40,067 bases of DNA from Eutrophocola sp965662685 (lineage in GTDB: Bacteria; Pseudomonadota; Gammaproteobacteria; Pseudomonadales; Pseudohongiellaceae). A model generated the notes under the pieces. It was not told where the DNA came from. It ran no database searches and saw only the letters and a list, made by a program, of their open reading frames with translations. The translations under genes were made by a program, and so were the position numbers. Positions 25,404 to 34,684 of this stretch are shown here, one piece after another (the stretch's first letter is position 1; each line of letters opens with the position of its first letter). The stretch lies in the NCBI GenBank assembly GCA_965662685.1, contig CBFIIQ010000031.1, forward strand, positions 1 to 40,067. Reading direction: 5' to 3'.

Positions 25404-26375
25404 CTAGATAACGGGAATTTCCAGATCCGCAAACAGTTTTTCTGCCGCGGGCTTGCCTTGCAAACTGATTGCCTCCTCCACCCTAACCTGACTCAGGTGT
25501 GGCGCAAACATTTCAATAAAATCATACATATAGCTTCGCATATAGGTTTCACGCCGAAACCCGATGCTGGTGGTGCTGTAATCAAACAGATGACTGGCAT
25601 CAAGGGCCACCAGATCATTATCTCGTTCCTCAATAGCCATACTGGCAACTATACCAATTCCCAACCCGAGCCGAACGTAGGTCTTGATAACATCCGCATC
25701 AACTGCGGTAAAAACTACTTTGGGTTCCAGATTTTGCTTGCGAAATGCTTCATCGAGTTTGGATCTGCCGGTAAAGCCATAGACATAGGTAACAATTGGA
25801 AACGCCGCAACCTGCTTGAGACTCAAGCGGCTTTCCTGGCATAGCGGGTGGTCTTTAGGCACCAGTATGCAACGATTCCACTTGAAACAGGGCATCATAA
25901 CCAGATTACTGAACAGCTCCAGTGCCTCAGTGGCGATAGCAAAATCGGCAGTGCCGTCGGCTGCCAGTTGCGAAATCTGCATGGGGGAGCCCTGATGCAT
26001 ATGCAGACTGACTTCCGGGTAACGATTAATAAAGCCTTTTATAACCTGGGGAAGGATATAACGGGATTGGGTATGGGTGGTGGCGATTTCAAGGCTGCCC
26101 TTGTCCTGAGAGGTATATTCCTGGGCAACCGACTGAATAGCATGGACTTTTTGTAGTACCTCCCCTGCGATTTCAATAATTTTATGTCCTGCCGGCGTCA
26201 GATTGCTCAGGTGTTTGCCATTTCTGACAAAAATATCGGTGCCGAGCTCCAGTTCAAGTGCGCGGATTTGTTTACTGATACCGGGCTGTGATGTGTAAAG
26301 GCTTTGTGCGGCACGACTGATATTGCAATCGGCACGGGCGACTTCCAGAGCATAGCGTAGTTGCTGAATTTTCAT
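25404..26375 (-). CDS. cysB: LysR-type regulator CysB
   Basis: CysB activates sulfate-assimilation genes when sulfur is short; N-acetylserine is the usual inducer. The 323-residue protein has the helix-turn-helix at about residues 18-38 (ISRAAQSLYTSQPGISKQIR), the CysB-like GKHLSNLTPAG, and a periplasmic-binding-like effector domain with TTHTQSRYILPQVIKGF and a TYVYGFTGRSKLD segment. It is divergent from the TauE-like exporter with 123 bp between, so it may control that gene too. Confidence 0.94.
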   Translation of the reverse strand: MKIQQLRYALEVARADCNISRAAQSLYTSQPGISKQIRALELELGTDIFVRNGKHLSNLTPAGHKIIEIAGEVLQKVHAIQSVAQEYTSQDKGSLEIATTHTQSRYILPQVIKGFINRYPEVSLHMHQGSPMQISQLAADGTADFAIATEALELFSNLVMMPCFKWNRCILVPKDHPLCQESRLSLKQVAAFPIVTYVYGFTGRSKLDEAFRKQNLEPKVVFTAVDADVIKTYVRLGLGIGIVASMAIEERDNDLVALDASHLFDYSTTSIGFRRETYMRSYMYDFIEMFAPHLSQVRVEEAISLQGKPAAEKLFADLEIPVI

Positions 26376-26498
26376 AGGCTTGGGGATATTGATAGATATA
26401 ATTAAAAGTTATAAAAATATAGCAAAATATTATTATTATGAATATGTATTTTCCTCTACAGTGTGCTCTTTTGCTGATGCAGGCCTTCGCTACAGACC

Positions 26499-27317
26499 AT
26501 GACTGACTTGGTAATCCTTATATTTTCCGGTGCTCTGGTGGGTTTTGCCATAGGTTTGACCGGTGTTGGTGGCGGCTCTTTGATGACCCCTATATTGCTA
26601 TTACTGGGTTATCCCGCACCAGTAGCGATAGGAACAGACCTGCTTTATGCCGCGGTAACTAAATGTAGCGGTGTGTTTTTCCACCACCGTAAGCAGAATG
26701 TTAACTGGAAAGCCATGACCATGCTCGCTGCAGGGAGTATTCCGGTCTCTGTGGGATTGACTGTGTTGGTGAGAAAATATGGCCTGGCAGAAAGCGAGAA
26801 TTATGAGGAAGTTCTGACCACTTTTTTGGGCATCATGCTGGTACTCACCTCTCTGGTAATTGCCTTTCAAAAACAAATACAGCGGCGTTTGGGGGCTGGA
26901 ACAGTGCCGCCTGAGCATCATGGTATCGAACCCCCGTTTTATGGTTATCCACAAAAGCATACGACGATTATCACTTTTGTGCTGGGTATGGTGCTCGGCG
27001 TCTGTGTCACCATGGCATCAGTTGGCGCTGGCGCTATAGGTGCCGCGATCCTTTTCCTGCTTTATCCACGCTGGAATGCCACAACTGTAGTGGGTACCGG
27101 AATTGCTCATGCGGTTCCGCTTACGCTGGTGGCTGGCCTGGGTTATTTAGCCAATGGTCTGGTAGATATGACCTTGTTGTTGAGTTTACTGGTGGGCTCG
27201 CTTCCGGGTATTTATCTGGGAACTCACGTGGGATCGCTGTTTCCGGATAAGGTAATGCGCACAATACTGATTGTTGCCCTGCTGATGCTGGGACTTTACT
27301 TTACCGTCCTTTATTAA
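26499..27317 (+). CDS. TauE/SafE-family sulfite (anion) exporter
   Basis: The 272-residue membrane protein has about eight hydrophobic segments in two halves, each opening with the family signature (GFAIGLTGVGGGSLMTPILL near 16-35 and LGVCVTMASVGAGAIGAAIL near 164-183). Members export sulfite or organosulfonates. Placement beside cysB and cysH makes sulfite relief or uptake of a sulfur source the likely job; substrate is inferred. The gene stands alone. Confidence 0.87.
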   Translation: MTDLVILIFSGALVGFAIGLTGVGGGSLMTPILLLLGYPAPVAIGTDLLYAAVTKCSGVFFHHRKQNVNWKAMTMLAAGSIPVSVGLTVLVRKYGLAESENYEEVLTTFLGIMLVLTSLVIAFQKQIQRRLGAGTVPPEHHGIEPPFYGYPQKHTTIITFVLGMVLGVCVTMASVGAGAIGAAILFLLYPRWNATTVVGTGIAHAVPLTLVAGLGYLANGLVDMTLLLSLLVGSLPGIYLGTHVGSLFPDKVMRTILIVALLMLGLYFTVLY

Positions 27318-27339
27318 TGGCGCCAGCTGGTTGTTTAGC

Positions 27340-28251
27340 TCAGGCTTTATCCGCAACCAGATTGGCAATACCATGAGGGACATGACCGGTAGCGACATGC
27401 TCGCGCGCTGACTCACAATGTCCCTGTTGATCATCAAAGAAAACATCCGCGTCATAGGCCTGTAAAAAGGAGCCCTTGTCCTGGCCGCCGAGGAAAAGAG
27501 ATTCATCAATATTAATATCCCATTGGCGCAGGGTTCTGACTACCCTTTCATGAGCAGGCGCGGCCCTTGCGGTGACCAGGCAAGTACGGATTGGCGAATC
27601 ATCAACACCGAATTCCTGTTGCAGCATATGTAATGCAGAGAGAAATTTCTTGAATGGCCCGCCACTTAACGGCTCTTTTGCTGCCGCTCTTTCGCTACGG
27701 GTGAATTCTTCCAGGCCGCGTGTTTTATAGATTTTTTCCGCCTCATCGGAGAACAATACCGCATCACCATCAAAAGCAAAACGCAGCTTGTAGTCATCCA
27801 TATTGGCTTGCTTGGAATTAAGAATGGTGGCTGCTGCTATACCATTTTCCAGCGCTTTTCGAACGTCCTGCCCATCAGTAGACAAAAACAGGTGAGAGTT
27901 AAACGCGGTGATATAACGATAAGGACTGGAGCCGCCACAAAAGGCTGCCTTTTGAATATCCAGTTTGTGCTGTTCTATGGAGTTGAAAATGCGCAGTCCG
28001 GTATCGGCAGAGTTTCTCGACAGCAGAATGACTTCTACTCGTGACTTGCCAATCAGGGTATTCAGATTCAGTAATTTTTTTACCAGATTGAAAGCATCGC
28101 CAGGTTCCAGCACTTCATCTTCGCGATCGATCTGGTACTGGCGGTAGGCTTCCACGCCCTCTTTGACATAGATTTCATGACTGTCATCCAGGTTGAACAG
28201 TGCTCTGGAAGAAATGGCAACAACAAGTTTTTCGGCTAAAGCATTAGTCAT
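27340..28251 (-). CDS. 5'-nucleotidase (cytosolic cN-I-like family)
   Basis: The 303-residue protein matches the bacterial family related to cytosolic 5'-nucleotidase I. It has LVVAISSRALFNLDDSH at the start (the HAD-like aspartate is replaced by the SRALFNLD pattern usual here), VEVILLSRNSADTGLRIFNS, RFAFDGDAVLFSDEAE and FFDDQQGHCESA near the end. It should dephosphorylate nucleoside monophosphates; the preferred nucleotide is unknown. msrA lies 45 bases upstream in the same direction, so they may share a transcript. Confidence 0.85.
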   Translation of the reverse strand: MTNALAEKLVVAISSRALFNLDDSHEIYVKEGVEAYRQYQIDREDEVLEPGDAFNLVKKLLNLNTLIGKSRVEVILLSRNSADTGLRIFNSIEQHKLDIQKAAFCGGSSPYRYITAFNSHLFLSTDGQDVRKALENGIAAATILNSKQANMDDYKLRFAFDGDAVLFSDEAEKIYKTRGLEEFTRSERAAAKEPLSGGPFKKFLSALHMLQQEFGVDDSPIRTCLVTARAAPAHERVVRTLRQWDINIDESLFLGGQDKGSFLQAYDADVFFDDQQGHCESAREHVATGHVPHGIANLVADKA

Positions 28252-28296
28252 GGCAATATTTTATCTTAAATCTACACCTGATGTTGATATCCGGCT

Positions 28297-28926
28297 TCAG
28301 GCACAACTGACACCGGTACCGGCAAGTCCACAATAGCCCTGGGGATTTTTTGCCAGATATTGTTGATGATATTCCTCGGCATAATAAAATTCATCAAGCG
28401 CTTTAATTTCTGTCGTTACTGAGTCAAAGCCGGCGGCTTCAAGAGCGTTTTGATAATTATCCCTGCTCGCTAAGACATTACTTAACTGTGCATCATCAAA
28501 GGTATACACGCATGAACGATACTGCGAGCCCCGATCATTACCCTGACGCATACCCTGGGTAGGGTCGTGGGACTCCCAGAATGTATTCAGTATGGAGGCC
28601 AAGCTGATTTGTGCAGGATCAAAAATAACCAGCACTACCTCGCTGTGGCCAGTCTGGCCACTGCATACTTCCTGGTAGGTTGGATTCGGTGTGAAGCCTC
28701 CTGCATATCCGACAGCAGTGGAATACACGCCATCGAGTTCCCAGAACCGTCGCTCTGCGCCCCAGAAGCAGCCCATCCCCAACATGATACGTGACAAATG
28801 TGGCGCAAACGGCTCCTGTAAAGGCTTGCCAGTGACCACATGGGCTGTCGGAACTGCTAATTTCTGTTGTCGTCCCGGTAAAGCTTGCTCGCGTGTTACC
28901 AGCGCCGATTTATCCAGAAAAGACAT
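28297..28926 (-). CDS. msrA: Peptide-methionine (S)-S-oxide reductase
   Basis: MsrA repairs oxidised methionine in proteins. From ATG 28926 the product is 209 residues, beginning MSFLDKSALVTREQALPGR as in E. coli, with catalytic Cys53 in GCFWGAER, the conserved GYAGGFTPNPTYQEVCSG and AEEYHQQYLAKNPQGYCG near the end. The frame stays open upstream to 29088, but that extension is non-conserved and includes the repeated Lys-Val-Trp-Glu from a 12-bp duplication. GGGAGAAAG directly before the ATG is a good binding site and is itself part of the duplication. Confidence 0.95.
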   Translation of the reverse strand: MSFLDKSALVTREQALPGRQQKLAVPTAHVVTGKPLQEPFAPHLSRIMLGMGCFWGAERRFWELDGVYSTAVGYAGGFTPNPTYQEVCSGQTGHSEVVLVIFDPAQISLASILNTFWESHDPTQGMRQGNDRGSQYRSCVYTFDDAQLSNVLASRDNYQNALEAAGFDSVTTEIKALDEFYYAEEYHQQYLAKNPQGYCGLAGTGVSCA

Positions 28927-28927
28927 A

Positions 28928-28956
28928 ACTTTCTCCCATACTTTCTCCCATACTTT
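28928..28956. repeat. 12-bp tandem duplication over the msrA ribosome binding site
   Basis: ACTTTCTCCCAT occurs at 28928-28939 and 28940-28951, then ACTTT. On the msrA strand each copy contains ATGGGAGAAAGT, so the binding site is present twice, 12 bases apart, with only the proximal copy correctly spaced from the ATG. Confidence 0.9.
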
Positions 28957-29189
28957 ATTCCGTGCTTCCAGCCATAATCCAGCCTGTATTTTTTTTCCGC
29001 AAACTGCCGTAATATGTTGAATAACAGGAATTTTTCCTATTGTGAGCAGAATGCGCAACCAGCATAGTGTTTGCATCTTAATAAGCAAGTGTTTTATTGA
29101 AAAGAACGGGGGACTGCTTTATTCTTCGCCTCGTTTTCCTGGCAGGGTCAGAATGGCGCTGTCGCAGATACAGGACGTTATAAAACAAG

Positions 29190-30119
29190 ATGTATCTTGA
29201 ATTTTTTGGCATGCGTGAGCTGCCCTTTACCCTGACCCCGAACACGGACTTTTTTCTGGACCTGGACGGTCATCACCAGGCTCTGGAAGTTGTTCAGTTG
29301 GCTCTGGAAAGTGGCGAGGGCTTTATCATGATTACTGGTGAGGTAGGGACTGGTAAAACCCTGCTTTGTCGCCGCCTGTTGAATACGGTTAGTGATCATT
29401 TTGTTACCGCCTATATCCCCAACCCTTTTCTTACGCCCGATGGCTTGCTGCTTGCTCTTGCTGAAGAGTTGGGTCTGGACGTTGATCATGAAAAAGGTCG
29501 TCATCATGTGCTTGGCGAAATTAACAAGAAACTGATGGCAATCAAGGAGTCCGGCAAACAGGTTGTATTCCTGCTGGATGAAGCCCAGGCAATGCCCGAG
29601 GAAAGTATCGAGGTACTGCGCCTGCTGACCAATCTTGAGACGGAAACTGAAAAGCTGCTTCAGGTCGTGTTATTTGGCCAGCCTGAATTGAATGATGTGT
29701 TGGCACGGGATTCCCTGCGTCAGCTGCGTCAGCGAATCACTTTTTCCTACACCCTGCCAACGCTGACATTGGAAGAAGTTAACAGTTATATCAATCATCG
29801 CTTGAATCGTTCAGGCTTTCCCGGGGTCAATCTGTTCAATACCAAAGCAATACAGGCGCTGGCAGAAGCCAGCGCCGGCATTCCCCGATTGATTAATATT
29901 CTTTGTCACAAGTCTCTGCTGGTTGCCTATGGTCGGGGAGATACGAAGATTAATAATGTGCACGTTCAGCGCGCCGTTCTGGACACTGAAGATGCTCGCA
30001 TCAAGAAAAACTTTACCAACGAGGCCAGAAAGCAGGGACCGAGTTGGATCGCCATAGGCGTAACTGCAGTTTTTGCCAGTATGCTTACTTTTCTGGCTGT
30101 ATATTTCCTCGATATTTAA
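29190..30119 (+). CDS. ExeA/MshM-like AAA ATPase with C-terminal membrane anchor
   Basis: The 309-residue protein begins MYLEFFGMRELPFTLTPNT, the classic start of ExeA/GspA/MshM ATPases. It has Walker A GEVGTGKT (50-57), Walker B VVFLLDEAQ (125-133), a sensor region (LFGQPELNDVL) and the LRQLRQRI segment, then one membrane helix at about 287-307 with almost nothing beyond it. Relatives help assemble type II secretion or MSHA pili. No other pilus or secretion gene is near. It is 102 bases before a second, unusual ATPase gene in the same direction. Confidence 0.88.
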   Translation: MYLEFFGMRELPFTLTPNTDFFLDLDGHHQALEVVQLALESGEGFIMITGEVGTGKTLLCRRLLNTVSDHFVTAYIPNPFLTPDGLLLALAEELGLDVDHEKGRHHVLGEINKKLMAIKESGKQVVFLLDEAQAMPEESIEVLRLLTNLETETEKLLQVVLFGQPELNDVLARDSLRQLRQRITFSYTLPTLTLEEVNSYINHRLNRSGFPGVNLFNTKAIQALAEASAGIPRLINILCHKSLLVAYGRGDTKINNVHVQRAVLDTEDARIKKNFTNEARKQGPSWIAIGVTAVFASMLTFLAVYFLDI

Positions 30120-30221
30120 TAGAATAGGACACTGATTTCAGGCTCCAATAGAGGGCCCTCACAGTGTGATGTCGGTGAGTCTTTCCTTTCCCCGGCAGGA
30201 TATATTAAGCATAATGAATTA

Positions 30222-32330
30222 ATGGCTTTGCCCCCCGAAAATTATTTCAAAATCGGCCCTTACCTTGGTGTTTTTCAGGGGGCTCATACTGCGCTGAATA
30301 TCAACGAAGGCATCATCAAGGTGGTTGGCCCTGAAGGGGCTGGAAAATCCAGCTTTTGCAATAAACTGGTCGAAGAATTGCAAGCCCAGGGGCAGGAAAT
30401 CGTTTATTTTGAAACCCCCCCTGAGTCCTCAGATTATCTTTACGAATTCATCCAGAGCGCTCTAGGCCTTGATAAAGGCAAAAATTTTAATCGGGCCCTC
30501 ACGCGCTACCTTCAGGAAACTTCAGCCAAGCATAAACTGGTGATCATTTATAATGATGCTGAAAAGATCAGTAAGGATCTTTTCATTCTTATAAGGCTGC
30601 TGAATAACATACATGATCACTCCTCCACACTGGTGTCACAAATAATCGTGGGTACGGAGCAGCTGGACGAACTCCTGGATGACCCTGCCCTGCGCTCCCT
30701 GACTCAGTATCTTAACCAAAGTTTTACCCTGGCCCCGATGTCTCGAATCGATCTGGATGACTTTTATAGCAGCTACAAGAATGCTTATGGAATCAGCGGC
30801 AAAGACATGAGCAACAAGGAATTGACAGACCTGTTTTTACGCAGCAAAGGCTTGCCAGGGAAAGCTGCTGAAATACTGGATAACTTTTTTCGAGCTGAAG
30901 AGCTTTCTCAGGACAGTGCTATATCTGTACTAAACAATGCCGAAACACCGGGTCAGATTGGACATAATAATGATGCCCTGGAAGCTGTCGACAAGCCTGC
31001 AGTGGAAGTGGATAGAAAAACTGAATCCCGGCCCGCCCCGCTATCAGGCACACAGTCTGAGACAGATCTGGAGTTTTTAGAGAATTTATCTTTGCTTCCC
31101 GAAACCGTGCCGGCAGGGGAAACTGTCGCCGCATCATCAGCACTTGATGGAGCGGACAGGTCTGAAAAAGCTGCAAATAAAACTGCTGAACAACAGGAAG
31201 AGCAGGTAGAACTGAAAGAACATGTAGAACTGAAAGAACAGAAAGAACAGAAAGAACAAAATCAAAAGCTTCCTCCGGTTTCAGCTGCTGAGGCTGATAC
31301 ATTTCCCGATGTGCTGTTACCTCCGCTCGGCAAGTCAGCAACCACAGAGCCCCCTGTTGTGAGCAAGCGTCACGACCAAGAGCTGGATGAAATTCTCCAC
31401 AGTGCCGCCACTGCTCCCATTGATCGCGGTGGCCTATACTTTAAAGCTGCCCTGTCTGTAGTGATTGTTATCAGCAGCATGATACTTGCGTTTGTTTTGT
31501 CTGGTGAAAGTGACTCAGCGAATAAAAAAGTTGCAGAAATGTTGGCTCCTGATTCTCCCTTGTACCTTGATGAGGTTAGCGACGATTCAACAGGCAATTT
31601 CGTTGCGGGCTCCACTAGTGGTAGCCCCACACCAGAGCCTGTCATCTATAGCACGGCGAACCCTGCTAACGAAGAGCCCAGTCTTGTTATCGGTGCCGTG
31701 AAGGAAATAAGTACACCATTGATAACTATGGTTGATAATGAGGCTACAGATAACAGTATGGTAGAAAAGAGCCTGCCTGATAATGTGACTGAATCGCTTT
31801 CTAATGCTGCTGAAAGTGGATCTTTAACGTCTGCAGAAAGCCAGGAAATGCTCCCGCAGGAATTATCTGTCGATAAGCCGGAGCCAGAAGCAGTAAACGC
31901 TTCAGCTGAACCAGTTATTGCTCAAACTACAATAATCACCGCTGACGTAGTCACAAGCGAAGCAGAGGAAGATTTTTATCTGGCTATTAACGCAGCAATC
32001 AATGACTGGCTGTTAGCCTGGAAAGAAGGACGTTATGACGATTATCTGGCCACTTATCATTCGGAATTCATCCCCTCATATCATGAAAGCTATGAATTGT
32101 GGCAGGAGCAGAGACGCTCTCGAGTCCAGGGAGTGTCCGGGATAAGCCTGAACTTTGACAGACTCGACTATATTGATCTGTCGGAGACTGAATCGACGGT
32201 TGAACTCTGGTTGCAATATGCCCGGGGTAGTTATGCCGATGAAACGCACAAACAGCTTGTCTTTAAACTGGATGGTGATAGCTGGCTTATTGTGCTTGAG
32301 CGTAATATTGAAGTGATAAGGCTCAAGTAA
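30222..32330 (+). CDS. Membrane-spanning AAA-like protein with NTF2/Cds6-like C-terminus
   Basis: The 702-residue protein has four parts. An ExeA/DamX-like ATPase domain (about 1-225) has Walker A GPEGAGKSS (36-44), but Walker B reads IIYNDAE (109-114) where relatives have a DEAQ-type motif. An acidic, low-complexity linker (about 230-400) includes repeated LKEQ/KEQ units (330-348). One membrane helix lies at about 406-427. A long Ser/Thr/Glu-rich periplasmic stretch ends in an NTF2-like domain (about 584-700: AINDWLLAWKEGRYDDYLATYH, FIPSYHESYELWQEQRRSR), resembling the C-terminal domain of Cds6-type proteins. No SPOR domain is seen. Its stop touches the glcF stop with no gap. Function unknown. 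Confidence 0.8.
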   Translation: MALPPENYFKIGPYLGVFQGAHTALNINEGIIKVVGPEGAGKSSFCNKLVEELQAQGQEIVYFETPPESSDYLYEFIQSALGLDKGKNFNRALTRYLQETSAKHKLVIIYNDAEKISKDLFILIRLLNNIHDHSSTLVSQIIVGTEQLDELLDDPALRSLTQYLNQSFTLAPMSRIDLDDFYSSYKNAYGISGKDMSNKELTDLFLRSKGLPGKAAEILDNFFRAEELSQDSAISVLNNAETPGQIGHNNDALEAVDKPAVEVDRKTESRPAPLSGTQSETDLEFLENLSLLPETVPAGETVAASSALDGADRSEKAANKTAEQQEEQVELKEHVELKEQKEQKEQNQKLPPVSAAEADTFPDVLLPPLGKSATTEPPVVSKRHDQELDEILHSAATAPIDRGGLYFKAALSVVIVISSMILAFVLSGESDSANKKVAEMLAPDSPLYLDEVSDDSTGNFVAGSTSGSPTPEPVIYSTANPANEEPSLVIGAVKEISTPLITMVDNEATDNSMVEKSLPDNVTESLSNAAESGSLTSAESQEMLPQELSVDKPEPEAVNASAEPVIAQTTIITADVVTSEAEEDFYLAINAAINDWLLAWKEGRYDDYLATYHSEFIPSYHESYELWQEQRRSRVQGVSGISLNFDRLDYIDLSETESTVELWLQYARGSYADETHKQLVFKLDGDSWLIVLERNIEVIRLK

Positions 32331-33560
32331 TCAGTCTGTTGATGCACTGCTATCCGCCAAATACTCAATCCAGTGCCGCACCTTTCTTTCTGTAGCAGCA
32401 GCTAAATGACACTGGCAACCTATATTTGCGGTTGCTATAGCATCAGTAGCAATTTCTTCCAGTGACTCTAACTTGTTGCGACGCAATTTGGCGGCCATGG
32501 CTGGCTGAAAAAGTGAGTAGGTTCCTGCTGAACCACAGCACAAGTGGGAATTATTGACAGTTGGTATGTTATATCCAAGCTGTTGCAATATTTTTTCTGA
32601 CAAGCCGGCCAGTTTCTGCCCATGCTGCAAGGTACAGGGACTATGGAAAGCAAGGGTCTGACCAGTAGCAGCTCGCAGTGCGCCGAGATCCTCGCCATCA
32701 AGAAACTCGCTAATGTCTTTTGCGGCGCGTGAAACCCGGGTCGATTTTTCCCGGTATTCCTCATCCTCCAAGAACAGGCCGGGATAATCTTTAATAAAAT
32801 TACCGCAACCACTGGCAGTGGAAACAATGGCCTCAGCGCCTGCTTCCAACGCCAAACCCAATTGATCTATGAGACGTTTCGCTTGAGCCAGGCCTTTTGC
32901 CTGACTATTGCTATGGTAGTGCATTGCCCCACAGCAATTTTCCCGTTGTATAGTGACAGTGCCAATGCCGAGTTTGGCTAAAACCCTGACAGCGGCGTAA
33001 TTGGTATTTGGGGAGAGACTGCTCTGGACGCAACCATCGAGCAGGATTACGCGGCGCTCTAAGGTGTCGGATTTTACCTGCTCAGCAGGCAGTTTATTTG
33101 CAGCGGATAATTGTCGTGCCAATGAGCCTGGTAGAGCAAAGCGAAAAAAACTGCCCACAGCGACGAGAAAACTGAATAGTTTTTTTGATCCCAGCACTGC
33201 CAGAATCAGCGAGCGTTTGATTTTGATAAACCATGACTCACGGGTTGTCGCTTGCAGCGCGGCGCGTCCTATATTGAGCAATTGATGGTAGTCAACATTT
33301 GACGGACAGGTAGTCTCACATGCCTGACAACTTAGACAGCGATCCAGATGTGTACGGGTTATGCTGCTTGCCGTACCCGATTCCAGTAACTCCTTTACCA
33401 GGTAGATGCGACCTCTTGGGCTGTCCAGCTCATTCCCTGTTTCCAGATAAGTGGGACAGGTTGCAGTGCAGAAACCACAATGCACACAGGAGCGTAAAAT
33501 TCTGTCAGCTTCTTTACCAACAGGCGTGCTCAACAGGGTTTGCGGGAGATTGGTTTGCAT
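32331..33560 (-). CDS. glcF: Glycolate oxidase iron-sulfur subunit
   Basis: GlcF passes electrons from the glycolate dehydrogenase flavins toward the quinone pool. The 409-residue protein has two N-terminal [4Fe-4S] motifs (CVHCGFCTATCP at about 26-37 and CLSCQACETTCP at about 74-85) and two cysteine-rich CCG-type domains (ENCCGAMHYH and HLCCGSAGTY). It is last in the pdxJ-glcD-glcE-glcF run, 9 bases after glcE. Confidence 0.95.
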   Translation of the reverse strand: MQTNLPQTLLSTPVGKEADRILRSCVHCGFCTATCPTYLETGNELDSPRGRIYLVKELLESGTASSITRTHLDRCLSCQACETTCPSNVDYHQLLNIGRAALQATTRESWFIKIKRSLILAVLGSKKLFSFLVAVGSFFRFALPGSLARQLSAANKLPAEQVKSDTLERRVILLDGCVQSSLSPNTNYAAVRVLAKLGIGTVTIQRENCCGAMHYHSNSQAKGLAQAKRLIDQLGLALEAGAEAIVSTASGCGNFIKDYPGLFLEDEEYREKSTRVSRAAKDISEFLDGEDLGALRAATGQTLAFHSPCTLQHGQKLAGLSEKILQQLGYNIPTVNNSHLCCGSAGTYSLFQPAMAAKLRRNKLESLEEIATDAIATANIGCQCHLAAATERKVRHWIEYLADSSASTD

Positions 33561-33569
33561 AGTCCTTAT

Positions 33570-34661
33570 TCAGTCCTGTGCATACATTTTGCCAGGATTA
33601 AAAATCCCCAATGGGTCAAAGGCCGTTTTCAGCTTATTGTGCCACTGTGCAAGGGGTGGCGCTAATGGTTGGAAAATACTGTCAGGGGGCGTTATTTCAG
33701 GGTATCGGAACAAAGTGGCTTGTCCGTTATTGTTAGCTGCATGATTAAAAACGTCAGGGGCCGATTTTGTGGTTTTGAGCCAGTGAAGACACCCGCCCCA
33801 CTCTGTCAGCACATCTGCCGAATCCCCGGCAAGGGCGGACAGGTCCACATCCGCGGGCAATGATAAACGCCAGAGTGTCTCGGTCTGATCAAAAAACGGA
33901 AGCTTGTGCTCTCGCAGATTTTCCCAGTAGGCATGGTCATCGGACTCAAACCATTCAATAAAGCTGTAATGCTCACTCAGCTTTTTCTCCAACCCGGCTA
34001 TCTCCTGGTTGCCTGCGGAAAACCGCAGCATGAGCTGATCAGACAACTGACAGGTAGCGCTAACTGGCAGTCCACGTTTGCGCAGATCATTGATGAAGGC
34101 GAGACTGTTGTCAGGCTCAAGGCGAAAAACAATCGTTTTTTCAGCGCTGCTTGACGGAATTACCTTCAGGGTGACATCAAGAATAATGCCGAGGCAGCCC
34201 ATGGATCCGGACATTAACCGGGATACGTCATAACCGGCTACATTCTTCATAACCTTGCCGCCAAAACCAAGGATCTGCGCCTGGCCATTGAGAATAGTAC
34301 AGCCAAGCACCGTATCCTGAATGCTCGCCCGATATGGCCTGGCGGGACCAGAGAGTCCTGCTGCTACCGCACCTCCTATGGTTGCCGTACTGGAAAAATA
34401 AGGGGGCTCGCAGGCAAGTATTTGCTGGTGTTGTTTCAAAACCGCTTCTATCTCGCTTAGCGGGGTGCCGGCTCTGGCTCGCAAAATCAGTTCGGCAGGT
34501 TCATATTCTATGATCCCGCTATGACCAGATGTGTCCAGAACCTCTCCCTGAACAGGAAAACCATAGAAGCTCTTGCTGTTGCCCCCTTGGACGGAAAGCG
34601 GCAGCTGCTCGCTGATGGCTTGCTGCACCTGTTGCTGCAATATGTGAGCATTGTCCTGCAT
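33570..34661 (-). CDS. glcE: Glycolate oxidase FAD-binding subunit
   Basis: GlcE is the second flavin-type subunit of glycolate oxidase. From ATG 34661 it is 363 residues, beginning MQDNAHILQQQVQQA, with SVQGGNSKSFYG, the FAD-binding region GTPLSEIEAVL and the CTILNGQAQILGFGGKVMKNVAGYDVSRL segment. The frame extends further upstream into glcD (to 34760), but the proximal Met fits the family and has a GGGAG site about 15 bases upstream. glcD ends 23 bases before it. Confidence 0.93.
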   Translation of the reverse strand: MQDNAHILQQQVQQAISEQLPLSVQGGNSKSFYGFPVQGEVLDTSGHSGIIEYEPAELILRARAGTPLSEIEAVLKQHQQILACEPPYFSSTATIGGAVAAGLSGPARPYRASIQDTVLGCTILNGQAQILGFGGKVMKNVAGYDVSRLMSGSMGCLGIILDVTLKVIPSSSAEKTIVFRLEPDNSLAFINDLRKRGLPVSATCQLSDQLMLRFSAGNQEIAGLEKKLSEHYSFIEWFESDDHAYWENLREHKLPFFDQTETLWRLSLPADVDLSALAGDSADVLTEWGGCLHWLKTTKSAPDVFNHAANNNGQATLFRYPEITPPDSIFQPLAPPLAQWHNKLKTAFDPLGIFNPGKMYAQD

Positions 34662-34684
34662 ACTGTTCGTGACTTGCTCCCTGT

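Noticed and set aside
28927..29088. Upstream extension of msrA (54 residues)
   Set aside because: Non-conserved, includes a duplicated Lys-Val-Trp-Glu; the family start and a good binding site are at 28926.
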